In this document: positions 11,335 to 23,303 of the stretch, piece after piece
Numbering within the stretch: position 1 is the first letter of the stretch
How the letters are laid out: the number at the start of each line of letters is the position of its first letter
Assembly: GCA_037367405.1 (NCBI GenBank)
Contig: JAZKJV010002963.1
Span: 62,001 to 126,000 of the forward strand
Direction of reading: 5' to 3'
DNA: 64,000 nucleotides
From: Ottelia alismoides
Taxonomy: Eukaryota > Streptophyta > Magnoliopsida > Alismatales > Hydrocharitaceae
Notes under the pieces: generated by a model
What the model saw: the letters and a program-made list of their open reading frames with translations, nothing else
Databases searched by the model: none
Told to the model about the DNA's origin: nothing
Program-made: the position numbers and the translations under genes

Positions 11335-12730
11335 TCATCTCATACCAGAAGAATGGGGGAAACGTCAATGGTCAGTGGATCATGATCTAGATATAGCTTC
11401 AGGCGTTGACCGTTAACACGAAAGGTAGAGGAAGATGACAGCTCGGATATATCAATACTACCATTGTCATGTACCTTCCGGACCACATACGGACCTTTCC
11501 ACTTACTCTGTAATATCCCTGGAAATAATTTCAGCCTGGAATCAAATAACCATACGCGCTGATCGAGCTCAAACTATTTATGGCTGATATGGGAATCGTG
11601 CCATGTCTTCACTTTTTCGTTATACTGTAGGCTGCTAGAAAAGGTTGTATCTCTCAACTCCTCCAGGGTTGCCAACTCGGCTTTCCTCTGTTCTCCTATA
11701 CTCTTGGGATCTAATAAAAACTCAGTAACTGCCCAAAGTGACTTGTGCTTGATCTCCACTGGTAGATGGCATGGCTTGCCATAAACGAGACGTACGGGAC
11801 ATGTCCCTAATGGAGTCTTGAAGGAGGTCCGATAGGCCCACAAGACCGAGTCCAAAATCTGTGACCAATCCTTTCGGTTTGGGTGGACAACCTTCTGTAA
11901 GATAGTCTCGATCTCCCTGTTCGATAATTTAGCAAGACCATTAGTCTGAGGGTGATATGGCGTGGCAACACGATGGTCAATGCTGAACTCGTTTGCAAGG
12001 GCCCTAACTTTGTCATTAATAAAGTGAGACCCCCCATCTGAAATCAGAACTCTAGGTACCTCGAATCGTGAAATGATATTTTTCCTCAAAAAGAGACACA
12101 CGATTTTAGCATCTGCAACTCGGGCGGGGATGGCCTCAACCCATCGGCTCACATAATCCACAACAAGCAAAATGTACTTAAACCCGTGAATCTTAGGAAA
12201 TGGGCCCATGAAATCAATACCCCATGCATCAAAAACCTCACAAAAGTGAATGGGCTGCATGGGCATCATGTCTCTCTGTCCGCAAGTACCCATCTTCTGA
12301 TAGTTAGTACATCTCTTCACGAACTCATCTGAATCCTTGAAGAGAGTTGGCCACCAAAGGCCGGATTGGAGAACCTTTTGTGATGTCCATCTCCCAGAAT
12401 GATATCCTCCTGCCTCAAGCTTGTGGCAGTATGTGAGGACTCTATGATGCTCTTCTTGAGGAATGCACCTCCTCCAGATGTCATCCCCTCCTTCATGATA
12501 AAGGACATGATCTTCCCAATGGTAATAATTGGCCTTCGCTAGGAAGGTCTCAAGTTTCTGCCTGGGCCAACCTTGTGGAACCGTCTTGTAAATAAGATAG
12601 TTCACAATGTCGGCGTACCATGGGAGTGAGGTGATAGCCAAGATCTCCTCATCTGGGAAAGTCTCTGTAATATGTACGCTGGTCTCAGATTCCTCAAGGT
12701 TCTCTAAGCAGGAGAGGTGATCCGCCACCA
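11335..12730 (-). pseudogene. Element B integrase (broken)
   Basis: Integrase inserts retrotransposon cDNA into chromosomes. The open part (11574-12730) has the zinc-binding region, but the expected second Cys of the CPIC motif is Tyr (CTNY). The catalytic core has GIDFMG, SDGGSHF and the NREIE segment, so all three DDE acidic residues appear present. A stop at 11574 cuts off the C-terminal domain, whose remains continue to about 11335. It follows RNase H in the same frame, as usual for Ty3/gypsy pol. It is most likely non-functional because of the stop and the altered zinc finger. Confidence 0.9.
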
Positions 12731-13060
12731 CATTCTTAACTCCAGGCTTATCCTTAATCTCAATATCAAACTCCTGGAGCAGAAGGATCCATCTGGTAAG
12801 GCGAGCTTTGGCATCCTTCTTGGCCATGAGGTACCGGATGGCGGTGTGATCTGTAAAGATAGTCACTCTAGATCTGAGAATTTATGATCGATACTTATCC
12901 AAAGCAAAGACTACGGCCAGCATCTCCTTCTCTGTCATAGTATAATTCCGCTGAGCGGCATCCAAAGTCCAGCTGGCGTAGTGAATGGCATACGACAATC
13001 CAACCCTCCTCTATCCAAGCACAGCCCCTACGGTAAAATCAGAAGCATCCGTCATGATCT
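12731..13060 (-). pseudogene. Element B RNase H (broken)
   Basis: RNase H removes the RNA strand during reverse transcription. The start motif TDASDFTVGAVLG is intact near 13044, with its catalytic Asp. Two in-frame stops follow, one right after VLG and one after KYRS. The C-terminal half (FTDHTAIRYL to VADHLS) is open and joins the integrase frame. Sequence pattern is Athila-like. Confidence 0.85.
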
Positions 13061-14100
13061 CGAATGGGAGAGACCAATCGGGTGGCTGAAGGACAGGAGC
13101 TGTGACAACCATATCCTTGAGAGTCTCAAAGGAGGCAAGACACTTATCATCTACAATGAATTTGGTGTCTTTTATCAGCAAATCAATAAGCAGTCGGGCA
13201 ATACGAGTGAAGTCCTGAATGAACCGTTGGTGGAAATCGACATGCCCCAGAAAAGACCGTAATTGACGCAGATTGGACGGTGGATTGAGTTTTCTAATGA
13301 TATCCACCTTGGCTAGATCGACCTCCATGCCCCTGTTGGAGATGATAAGACCAAGGACCTTCCCTTGAGTCACCATGAAGTGACTCTTCTCCCAAGACAA
13401 GACAAAGTTGACCTCTATACAGCACTGAAGCATACGGTCTAGGCAGTCAAGACAAGCATCAAACCCATCACCATAGACCGAGAAGTCATCCACGAAGACA
13501 TCTAAACATTCACCCAACATTTCCGAGAAAATGGACAACATGCACCTTTGGAATGTCGTCGTGGCGTTACACAATCCAATGGGCATCCGTCTGAAAGCAT
13601 ACATCCCAAACAGACAGGTGAATGTTGTTTTCTCCTGGTCTTCAGGCGCAATGGCCACTTGATTATAACCAGAGTACCCGTCAAGAAAATAATAGTGACT
13701 CTTCCCAGCTAGCCTCTCGATAATCTGATCAATGAATGGCAGTGGAAAATGATCCTTCTTGGTGGCATGATTAAATCATCTGTAGTCCACACAGACCCTC
13801 CAAGAAGTGGGTACCCGGGTAGCTATCTCCTCTCTGGACTCACACACAACTGTAGTGATACCCGTCTTCTTGGGTACCACATGTAATGGACTAACCCACT
13901 TAGAGTCGGAGATGGGGTAGATAAAATCGACGCTCCACCACTTTGAGATTTTCATCATGACCACATCTCGAAGATTCAGGTTCAGCCGTCGCTGGAACAC
14001 ACGCGAAGGCTTAGCGTTCTCCTCAAGATAAATGTGTTGGGAGCACAGAGCCGGACTAATCCCCTAGAGATCAGCTATACTCCAACCTATCGCCTTGCGG
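13061..14100 (-). pseudogene. Element B reverse transcriptase (broken)
   Basis: The reverse-transcriptase domain copies the element RNA into DNA. The C-terminal two thirds are open (to 13658) and include the active site FVDDFSVYGD at about 13467-13496. The N-terminal part (13776-14000 and beyond) has PISDSKWVSPLHVVPKK and WRVCVDYR, typical of Athila. Several stops and at least one frameshift lie between them, around 13,660-13,775. It is inactive as it stands. Confidence 0.9.
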
Positions 14101-14779
14101 TTTCTTTCAAGAACCCCCATCAGACGAGATTCTTGCTCTCCAGTCAAACCTGCTGAGATAATGACTGGGTGCATATTTGGCTCACCCGTAAGGAATCTAT
14201 ACTTCAGCGACTGCGGCAAGGGCTTCAATTCTGGACAACTGGGAGGTGGCAGATCTGGCTTCTGATATGTCTGTGTGAAGGCTACCAGGTCTGTATGTGA
14301 GAACTCTCACTTAGCAAGAAGATCTAACGAAGGAACCCTGCTGAATCATCTATGAAATGTATTGGCTCGCACTCCGTCCTTGCTATCTGCTCAGAAGCAA
14401 TCAGGCACGACAAATAGTAATCAAAATCATCCCAATCAATGTCTGAATATGAGGGATCTGAACTAGAAGAACAAGACTGAAACTCTGCATCATCACTCGT
14501 CCCACAACTGTCAGCCTCAAAGGTGTCCTAATCCAGGGGTGTGCTCTCCAAGCTCTCAACTACAATGAGCTGTAAATAGAATGAGTTTGTAGGCAAGGAG
14601 AGCGTTTGTGCTACTGGATCTGTCCACATGGATTCATCATCTGTCATCACAAAATCACACTCCTAGTGGATGTCTAGCTCGTCCTCTATCATCTGCGCGG
14701 TATCACTGGACTGCTCTGAGCATGTTGATTCTCTCGCTCTGGTCTCTTCGATTATCTCTATTTGTATTCTCTCGCCCTC

Positions 14780-15150
14780 TACACGAAAGCACACCTTCCC
14801 ACTATCATTATCAGTCACCGCCTTGGTTGTGGCCAAGAATAGGCGTCCAAGTATGATGGGGCATCGGTTACCGACTCAAGGATCTCCATGTCCAATACCA
14901 CAAAGTCCATGGGGAATTTCATGCCCTGAATGGTAACAACCACGTCTCTCAACAACCCCTTCGACCTCTTAGTCGACCTATCAGCAAACTAAAGGACTGT
15001 CCTGCTCCGAAGAAGAGGACCAAACCTGAATCGGTCGAGTAAGGCCACCGGAAGGAGGTTGATTAAAGTGCCACTGTCTAACAGAGTACGGTCGAAATGC
15101 TGCTCCTTAATCTTGCATCTGACATAGGGAGCTCCTGCATCAGGTCTTTT
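14780..15150 (-). pseudogene. Element B aspartic protease (broken)
   Basis: The retroviral-type protease cuts the polyprotein. The active-site motif LLDSG is at about 15070-15081, followed by a FADRS segment and the MKFPMDFVVLDME region typical of Athila proteases. An in-frame stop precedes FADRS and the domain is not open throughout. Between here and RT (14,100-14,780) lies an acidic Ser-rich linker with several stops. Confidence 0.75.
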
Positions 15151-16016
15151 GGCTGACAATCAATTCTGAATGATGCAACATGTAGAATGGGTGAGCACAT
15201 GGATCTGATCTCTGTGGTTCCTCCTCTTCCTGCGGACTGTAGTCTTCTCTCTCAAGCTCTTTTGGAAGAAGGGGATGTGCACAAGTGCTTCCTGTAGAGT
15301 CAGCTGGATCTGGAATCTATCAATCATCTGGTTGCTGAACTCTACCTGTTGGGTCTTTTTTGGATTTTTCTTATTTATTTCCCTTCGCCAAGCGGAGTCC
15401 TTGAGAGAAGGGGACGGTAGGGACCTCTTCAGATGGAGGACAAGGAATAGGTTCCTGTGCCTGTGAAGGAATGGAATCCATACAATGATCATCATGCAAC
15501 ACATATGGACTCGAGGTGGATACAGAAACCTTTCCTTTATTCATTTTTTGTTCTTTTTGTTACCACAATCCTGAGATACAAAAGGTGTCAACACAAAGTG
15601 TGGGAGATCAACAAAAGTAGAAGTGGTGGCCTCAGTACCACCAACGACATCTGTCTTCGCGGCATCAGCACCGTCATCTGGATCTCCATCATAGGTGGCA
15701 TCAGCACCACCGTCATCAATATCATCAGCGGTATCAGCACCGCTACTCTACTCATCTGGTACTCGTGGTTCCCCATGCGCTTGTCGCTCAGATGAGGCAC
15801 CGCCGGCTGCATCCTACCGCTCCTAGTAGTCACGAAATCAGCATCATACAAAGAAGACATGTCACTCAAATAATCACTAGGAGAGGTATCCTCTGTAAAC
15901 TTTACCTGCTCAGACTTCCTCTTTAGATTGTTCAGGTTAGGCTCGATCTGTGCAGGTATGGCGGCCTTACCCTTGATGATATCCCTCATCTCCTGCCGAA
16001 ACCCATCCATTTCCTA
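15151..16016 (-). pseudogene. Element B N-terminal pol spacer (broken)
   Basis: This low-complexity Ser- and acid-rich region links Gag to protease. It contains IPAQIEPNLNN, matching the spacer of D (IPAQVQANPN) and C (IPAQVEANPN). An amber codon at 16014-16016 marks the gag-pol boundary, as does a TAG at the comparable place in D. Further frame breaks follow near 15,590. Confidence 0.65.
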
Positions 16017-18063
16017 CTGGAAGGATGCCTGCTTGTCAGAAATCAAGCGGGCGAGGTCATCTAGAGCTGGGTTCTCAAAGGCAGGTGCTTGAGAACCGGA
16101 AGTGTTCGCCTGTTGGAAATGAGGTTGCTGCTGGTAGTGGGGAGGATGGGAGTATGTCTGGTGAAGCTTCTGACGCTGCCTCCACTGTTGTCCCTGATAG
16201 ACGGGACGAGTACCCTGCTGGTACTGCTGGTGGGCATACTGGGGCTACTGGTGCTTGCTTTCTAATGGCCCTGAGCTGGAGACTGTTGCTGGGATGAGGT
16301 GCCACCAGTGGTCCAACGAAATTCGGGGTGATCGAGACGAATCCCAGGCTGTTGTGAGTACCGGTTGTCCCAGATCCCATTGACTTCCATCAATGGTTCC
16401 TGCTCATCACGGTGTGGTGTAAGAACTACCAGTGGCTGATCTGGCTGATAGACCACCATCTGAGTGTCCTGAGATCGTGGTGGCAGTGAGTAGTGCTATA
16501 GTTGTTGGACCGGCTCTGCCTTGATGTGGTGAACCTGACTGTACGAGGTAGAGGGTTGGGTGGAGCTGCTACTGCTGGGATCGGCCCGTGACCTAGGAGG
16601 CTGCGGAGTAGACGTCTGCGCCTCCTGGATGCAAAGAATCTGCATCTTCAGGTCACTCATGGCCTTCGTGATAAGGTCCATCTGGGCCAGCCCCTGACTC
16701 TGCTTCTTCTCGAGGATCTCGATGCGGTCCAACTTCTCAGAAATGATGCCCATGTCAGCAGCGGTGGATTCAGCCTGAGCTATGGCTGCTGAAGGAGTGT
16801 GTGTACTTGCATCGATGCGTGCAATCCTCTGATATCCTACTGCTTGTGGTGGAAGCTTCGGCTGTGTGTAGACGCGGGCTTGGGCCATGACTATGGAATT
16901 CTCTGCCATACCCTCATAGATCTCCCAAACTGTGTCTTCTCTCTTGGAGAAGTACGATCCACCACAAGAGGCATTGACAAGCCCTTGCAGCTCCGGTGTA
17001 AGCCCACAAAAGAAACTCTGAACCAGATTAGGCTTGGATATGTTGTGACGTGGACACCGGTCGATGAGCTCTCTGAATCGGTCCCAAGCCTCATGGAACT
17101 GCTCATTCGGGACCATGGTGAAGTTGCTGATCATAGCTCGTGCTGCGTAGGTCCGGTTGAGTGGATAGTACTTGTTCAAGTACTCGCGTCGGAGCTGTGC
17201 CCATGATGTGACGTACCTCCCAGGGTGCTTTAGCCAGTAGCCTGCTCTATCATCTAATGAGAATGGGAAGGCAATCATCTTGATTGTGTCCTCGTCCACT
17301 AGTCTATCGTGCACAGTGCTGCAAATCATCTCAAACTCCTGCAGATGGAGATGAGGCTCCTTGATGGCTAGCCCTGAACCTTGGTCAATAACTGGATAGT
17401 CTGCGGGCGAAGCTCAAAGTTCCCAACAATGGGGGGAAGCTGAATCCATCGGTGAGTGAGGGTCGCAACTGGGTTGTGCAACTGCCTCATGGTCATCGAC
17501 GGTGGCCTCTCCTGGTTAGGTTCTCCTCCTTCGTCTGATGCGTCTAGTATGTCTCCTCAACCGCCCCCAGGTCTGTCATCTCTTCCTTCTCACATCTGCG
17601 CAATCTCCCTCATGAGGTCACCCATGAAAGCTCCCTGGTCTCTGATCTATCTCTGCATAGTCTCCAGGGATGCCAACAATGAGTTGTTGATGGCAGCTTG
17701 ATCATATAAGAATGGTGGTGGTCTCTGCTCATCTTGGTGCTCCTCTCTTCCGTCCATGTCTTGGGTCTCCGCAAATGCAAAAGAACCCATCTCAGATGCC
17801 GTTAAATGATCTGAGCTATGTGCTGCACTAAACTCTGACACTCTTGGACTGATGGAAGAAGAAGGGTGGTCGAGGGGGAACAGGGTGGACGTAAACTCGG
17901 GCTCGGAGAGTGGGTCTGGACTCCCCGAAGCCGTCCTAGATGAATAAGGAGGAGTGCTGGATATCAGTACTGCCAGAGATAGCCTAAGAGATCTCCTTCC
18001 CATCATCGTGATTATTGAGAAGAGTGAGGTTGAGAAATGAAGAAGGGGGGCAAAATTGTGCAC
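16017..18063 (-). pseudogene. Element B Gag (broken)
   Basis: Gag forms the virus-like particle that packages element RNA. The central domain (16496-17329) is open for 277 codons and has the Athila-type pattern FPFSLDDRAGYWL, AWDRFRELIDRCP and VQSFFCGL. The N-terminal part is at 17647-18063 and the Gln/Pro-rich C-terminal part at 16075-16460, in other frames. No CCHC zinc knuckle is visible, as in element D. The gene is broken by several frameshifts. Confidence 0.85.
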
Positions 18064-19624
18064 AATTGTGCAGTGTTTTTGATCTTGACCTTAATTCAAC
18101 TAGCCAATCAAACACAATACAAGGGATTCAACAACTCAACGCGTGAAGCCGTAAAGGATCAACTATTATCTTTGTAGTTTTTTAGATTGAATTCAAGCAA
18201 TTAATCTTTGAACAAGTCCTTAGAGCGCTACGCCTATAGGAGAGAGAGTACTGCTAGAAAAGAATCTCGTACTTGTCCTCCTCCTGTGTAACCTGTAGTC
18301 TGTACTTTTTGAGGTCCTTGTAACCCTTCCTATATTCCTACTCAACCAAAGAAATAGAGGGAGGAAGCCGATAGGCGAAATCTATACTTCAGATCTCGCT
18401 CGCAACAGAATCACCCGTGAGCGTGCAAGATCCTACTCGGACGCAAGATGATGAGACAGACACCCACGTGAAGGTGTGGCCTATGCTCGATACTTCAGAC
18501 AAGGTCAATGCTCTACACAATAGAGAGTCATCAATGCCGACCAAGCCCTACTCGTCTACGTACGATAGAAGCGCCAATACTACGGAAATCCATGCGATAC
18601 ACAAGGCAGCCACAGACTGGGTTTTGGGCTCTAATCCTTACGAAGCCGATCTCTCACTTGGAGGGAGACCTTCCCATGCAACCTGAATACAATGTAGGGC
18701 TTTGCTCACCCCAAGTAATGTGTCCAATTAGCCGATTTTTTTAGGTCAAGTTTTCTTTAGCAGTCCCTTTCTTAATTTTTTGATGTTATCACTTGCTTTG
18801 AGTCAATTCAATACAAGCGCCTAACATTTTTGTATTTTTCCTTGGTTCTTATTTGATCCAAAAATAGAGGAAGAGAGTCGGAAAAGCAATGCGAGTTGGC
18901 ACAAAGATGGAAATCTCACCTTTGTGCCAAAATGATGAATGCTCAAGTAAGAAGACTTAAAGTGCCTCCAGCGCTCTTCATGCCGGATGCAACGCAAGAA
19001 TTTATAAACCTAATCTATATGCGGTATGCAATCCGATGAAATCGCCCTAGGTTGAGGATAGACTATTAGCGTGAAGAACTGTTTCCAAAATTTGACTAAG
19101 TCTAATGAATCGAGACTATAGGTGCATGCAAGGTTAATTAAGACATTTGGACCTAATCTTACTCCAATCAATCCTAAATCTAGGGCTCAATAACACAAAA
19201 TAAGAAAATAAAATCGAAAAACAAAGGAAAATAATGCGATGAAAACCCGATGAAAACGACGGTGAGCCCCCAAGTGTACAAACACTTGGAAATTAGACCC
19301 GAATGTCCAAGTATGAATGTACCTGTATTATTATAAATAATAGTCGCTCTCTCACCAAAATTTACACAAATATACATAGGAAGTGAATGAGCTAATCTAC
19401 AAAAATTCTAAGTCTTCTTCGTGCAGGCCGTAACCAGCATCAAGTGGGTGCCCAGGCGCCTAGGAAAAGCCGCGTCCCTCAATCCGCGGTACCTCGCACA
19501 AAGACACATAGAAGGTGGTGAGATAGCTCAAAAATATAAGTCAAATATAACGTAAATAAAAGAAGTAATAATGGTAAACAAATAATCACAATCAGACACA
19601 AGATATGATCTATACGTTGTTGCT
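18064..19624 (-). other. Element B 5' leader, non-coding
   Basis: This 1.56-kb untranslated leader lies between PBS and gag. It keeps blocks found in A, C and D: CAACTCAACGCGTGAAGCCG near 18,131 and TTAGCAGTCCCT near 18,757. Frames here are short. I do not see the duplicated CGGACCGT motif found in C and D. Confidence 0.7.
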
Positions 19625-19641
19625 CCCTGGCAACGACGCCA
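19625..19641 (-). other. Primer-binding site of element B (tRNA-Asp type)
   Basis: The minus strand reads TGGCGTCGTTGCCAGGG, two bases inside the LTR end, with two mismatches to the tRNA-Asp 3' complement. Confidence 0.85.
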
Positions 19642-19643
19642 TT

Positions 19644-22600
19644 TGATTAACCGCAAGATACGAGGGTCTAAAATGTCTAACACAAGACGGAGACAAAAGT
19701 AGCTGCGGTGACCCTCAATAAATCCCGGTTAAGTCAACAATTACCCCACAACAATCAAATCAAGCAATGAAAATAGAGGTGGAGTCAAAATTTATTATAA
19801 CTCTACAAAAATATGTATAGTGTGCAAGTGTGTAGAGGTCGAACACAGTGAGCAAGCAAGATAGATCGGACAAAAATGTGCAAAAAGTGATATGTGATCA
19901 AGTGCCTACAAATATGCAAATTTTTGTGGGTTTTTAATTTTATAATTTTTATTTGATTTTTTTTTTTGTATTTTTATATTTTAATTTTAAATTTACTGAT
20001 TTTATATTTTTCTTTGTAAATTTTATATTTTTTTATTTATTTATTTGTTATTTTTTTAAAGTAGAATAGATATAAGGTTAGATCGAGGAGTATGAGGTAT
20101 TTATAAAAATAGGTAAAAATATTAAAAAATCTGGAAAAGAAATGCTTTGTGGGTTTATTATAATTTTATGATGTTTTTGTGATTTTTACAGTTTTTTCTG
20201 AATTTTTTTTATTTTGAAAATAAAAAATACTGAAAACATTGTAGAAAATAAACGGCTGGGACAAAAATGGGGAAATAAAATAGCAAACAATAATGAAAAT
20301 TTTCCAAACTAATTTTAAACTGAAGATAATTCAACAAAGAAAATTCAGAGATAGAAATTAGATTTTTTGGATTTTTATAGAATTTATAAGATTTTTATGA
20401 AGATTTTTGGAGTTTTCTTATTTTTAGGTTTTTTTTGAAATTTTTAATGATTTCTGGAAGAATATTAAACACACTGAAATACACAAAAGATGTTTTTTTT
20501 GGAAATTTTAAAGAAGTTTTTATAATTTTTATGGATTTTCTAATGCAAAAGTGCATAAAATGCATGTTTTTGAATTTTTTTAAATATGAAAATGCAAAAA
20601 AAAATGCGAAACAAAAATATGACGTGAATCTACAATGCAACATGAACCTAAGGTAATTTTTGTGGATTTTTTAGCAATTTAGAGATGCATGAAATAAATA
20701 AAAATAGCAAAAAGAAATTACACTACTTGCAAGGGCATATATGTAAATAAGCAAACATCCAAGGGCCACAGTACAATTTTCCACAAAATTTTGTAACTAA
20801 TAAATCAATTTCCAAGTTGACATAAAAATATCAAAAGCCACTAGGGCACGCCTGCAATTTTCCCAAACCCGCACGTGACTAGCACGCGCCTGGGAAGGAC
20901 TGAAATGCAATATCCAAAAACTCCAGGGGCTGATATGCAAAATACCCAAAAATATTACACGTAACAAAATAATTCCTTGACTAAAGTGAAATAACCAAAC
21001 CCGCAGGGGGTCCAATGTAAAAACACCACCACCACACGTGCACAAGTCACGAGAGGTGACGTGGAGTGGACCTAGATGCAATTAATAAAAGTTTGGGGGC
21101 CTAGATGCAAATATTACAAAAGTATTTAAACTAAAGACGAAAGCTTATGGACTTAAAATAAATACAAAAATGCTTAGGGTAAAAGATGCAAAATACCCAG
21201 AGAAATGCGATCCAACGGCGGTGATGAGGCCACTTGACACGTGGCGCGTAAAGGACGGCCGACGACGCTTCACGGATGAACGGCATCGATTAGATCCCTA
21301 CGAATGGATCGGCCGGCTGGGGCTGCTGGGAGATCCAACAGCTACTGCTAGGGCTGGAGGCATGACCTGACCTAAGGTCACAGGAGAATGGAGCAAAAAC
21401 AGGGAAGCGTCGCCGGGCTCCAGAAAACTTCGGCGACGGTCGAGGCTGGCGGGGGAGAGCGGCGGAGCTGCAAAGCTCCACGGAACTCTGACGAGATGCA
21501 AAACGAGCCCCAGGCTCGAGTCAATGCTCGTTGAAAGGGTCCAGAGAAAAATGCCTGGACCCCACGGAGGAGGAAACGAAGCGAGAGGTGGTGGCGCACG
21601 GTGGTGGCCGGAGGTGCACTCCGGCGAGGGGGTCCGTGTAAGCGAATCTATGGATGAAACTCGAAGATTTATGGGGGATTTTAATCCTAATGCTATGGAG
21701 AATAGAATGCAAGGAAAATAAATGGAAGAAAGTGGTTGCCTTGATGGTCGAAACCAGAGGGAAAGATACCTCGACGCCGGAGATGGCGGAGGTGATTGGA
21801 GCCGCCTCGGGCATCGCTCGACCAACCCGGAGATCTCCAAAGGAAGCTGTCACCTTCCTCGAGCTCGTGGGCGTGAAAGAGGGAGCGAAGCCCGTGGAAG
21901 AGGGGTTCAAACTGAGCTCAAAAGTCGGAGGGTCGAATATGAAGGTTTGACACTTAGGCTCTGACGCTCCAAAGGAGAAGGAAGATGGCTCGAATTGCCG
22001 CTCCTCGGCCCTAGGAAAGCCTAAGACGTGAAAGAGCAATGACCGAGGAGCAAAAGTGCTTCAGGTCGCTACAAGAAAGGATGCCAGGTTTGACCTCAAA
22101 AAATCTGCAAAATGGGACAAAAACTGAGGTCTGACAAGTGTCAAAGGTGAGGGACGGCCAATTGACCCGCCGGTCAATGTGGACTGGCACCTGGTTGGTC
22201 CACGTGGACCAACCAGGAAAAGTCCCTGATAAATTATTTGTAAATTCAATTAAAAATAGAAAATTAATTAATTAATTTTTGATTATTAAATAAGAATGTT
22301 TATTATTTTATGAAGTATTTTATTGTAATTTTTAATTATTTTTATGAGGTATAAATTTACAAGTTACCTTTTATAGCATTTATAGGTACATATATCTATA
22401 TATTTAAATGTTTTTTTTTATTTTATGAATTTAATTTATTTATTTTTGGTTTATTATTTTATAAATTTATATAATATTTTTATATACTTAAATGTATTTT
22501 TATTTGATTTTTCTAATGTAATTTGTACACTTGATAAAATATAAATATTGATTATATAGGTATAATAATACATGTATTATACTTATTTATGCTATATAAA

Positions 22601-23298
22601 AGTATTTTATTTTATGTTTTCCTTAAGTTTTTATTATGATTTAAATGTACAAATTTGTTATAAATAATATTTACAAAATTATAAAAAATAAGAAATTATG
22701 AAAACGAAGAATAATAAATAAAATGAATATTTTAATCTGTACAAGTATACAATAGGGGTCCAAAACTCAACTTTCAAACCGTAGATCCGCCAAAACGAAA
22801 CCACGCATTTCGAGTTTTTATTTTGAGATACAGGTCTGGGAAGTTAGGATTCTGGAATTTTATTCATATCATAACTTTTTATTTGTGTATTATTTTTGAG
22901 TGAAATCAATTTTGTATTTTTCTTTATTTAATTATCTACAATTTCATGTACAAAGTTTCTTTATTTGAGGTATAAAAAAAGGAACCAAAAATAGGTCCCA
23001 AAATGAATAAAATAAAAGGTATTTTGGCCCTTATCTCCCCCTACTTTATTCCTTGTCGACCTATTCATCGAGATGCCTAGGTCTCGGAGTTTCAGGTCAT
23101 AAAATATTTACAATATTTTATTCTTTTTCTTTTCTTTTATTTATTCAATAATTTTGGCTTTAAATACATTATTTTATACACTATTTACATGCACATGCAT
23201 GGATGCTAAGATGTGAGAATTAAGGGTATTTACACGCATTTGCCAGGATTTTTTAGGCCAAAATGATAGAATAAAGATGATGAAATGTGGATTCATCA
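19644..23298 (-). repeat. Element B right LTR (5' LTR in element sense)
   Basis: This 3655-bp LTR matches 4904-8734, from TGATTAACCG to TTCATCA. Relative to the left copy it lacks about 100 bp near 21,405 and several smaller pieces. It would carry the promoter for the element. Shared segments include the GC-rich island (21,200-22,040) and the AATAAAGTAGGGGGAGATA motif near 23,040. Confidence 0.95.
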
Positions 23299-23303
23299 AG
23301 CCT
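23299..23303. repeat. Target-site duplication of element B, right copy (AGCCT)
   Basis: This is identical to 4899-4903; element A's LTR continues from here. Confidence 0.93.

Larger units (their letters stand above)
4904..23298 (-). mobile_element. Element B: complete but decayed Athila-like Ty3/gypsy retrotransposon
   Basis: This 18.4-kb element on the minus strand has two LTRs (4904-8734 and 19644-23298), PBS, PPT and 5-bp target duplications. The order in element sense is LTR, leader, gag, protease, RT, RNase H, integrase, 3' untranslated region with stem-loops, LTR. The coding region is broken by many stops and frameshifts. In a sample of about 290 aligned bases the LTR starts differ at about 19 sites (6-7%). 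Using an assumed rice LTR rate of 1.3e-8 per site per year, that is roughly 2.5 million years; this is an eye count only. Confidence 0.95.

Noticed and set aside
19625..19641. tRNA-Asp-like sequences considered as tRNA genes
   Set aside because: Only the 17-base 3' end is present next to each LTR; no cloverleaf can be formed, so these are primer-binding sites.
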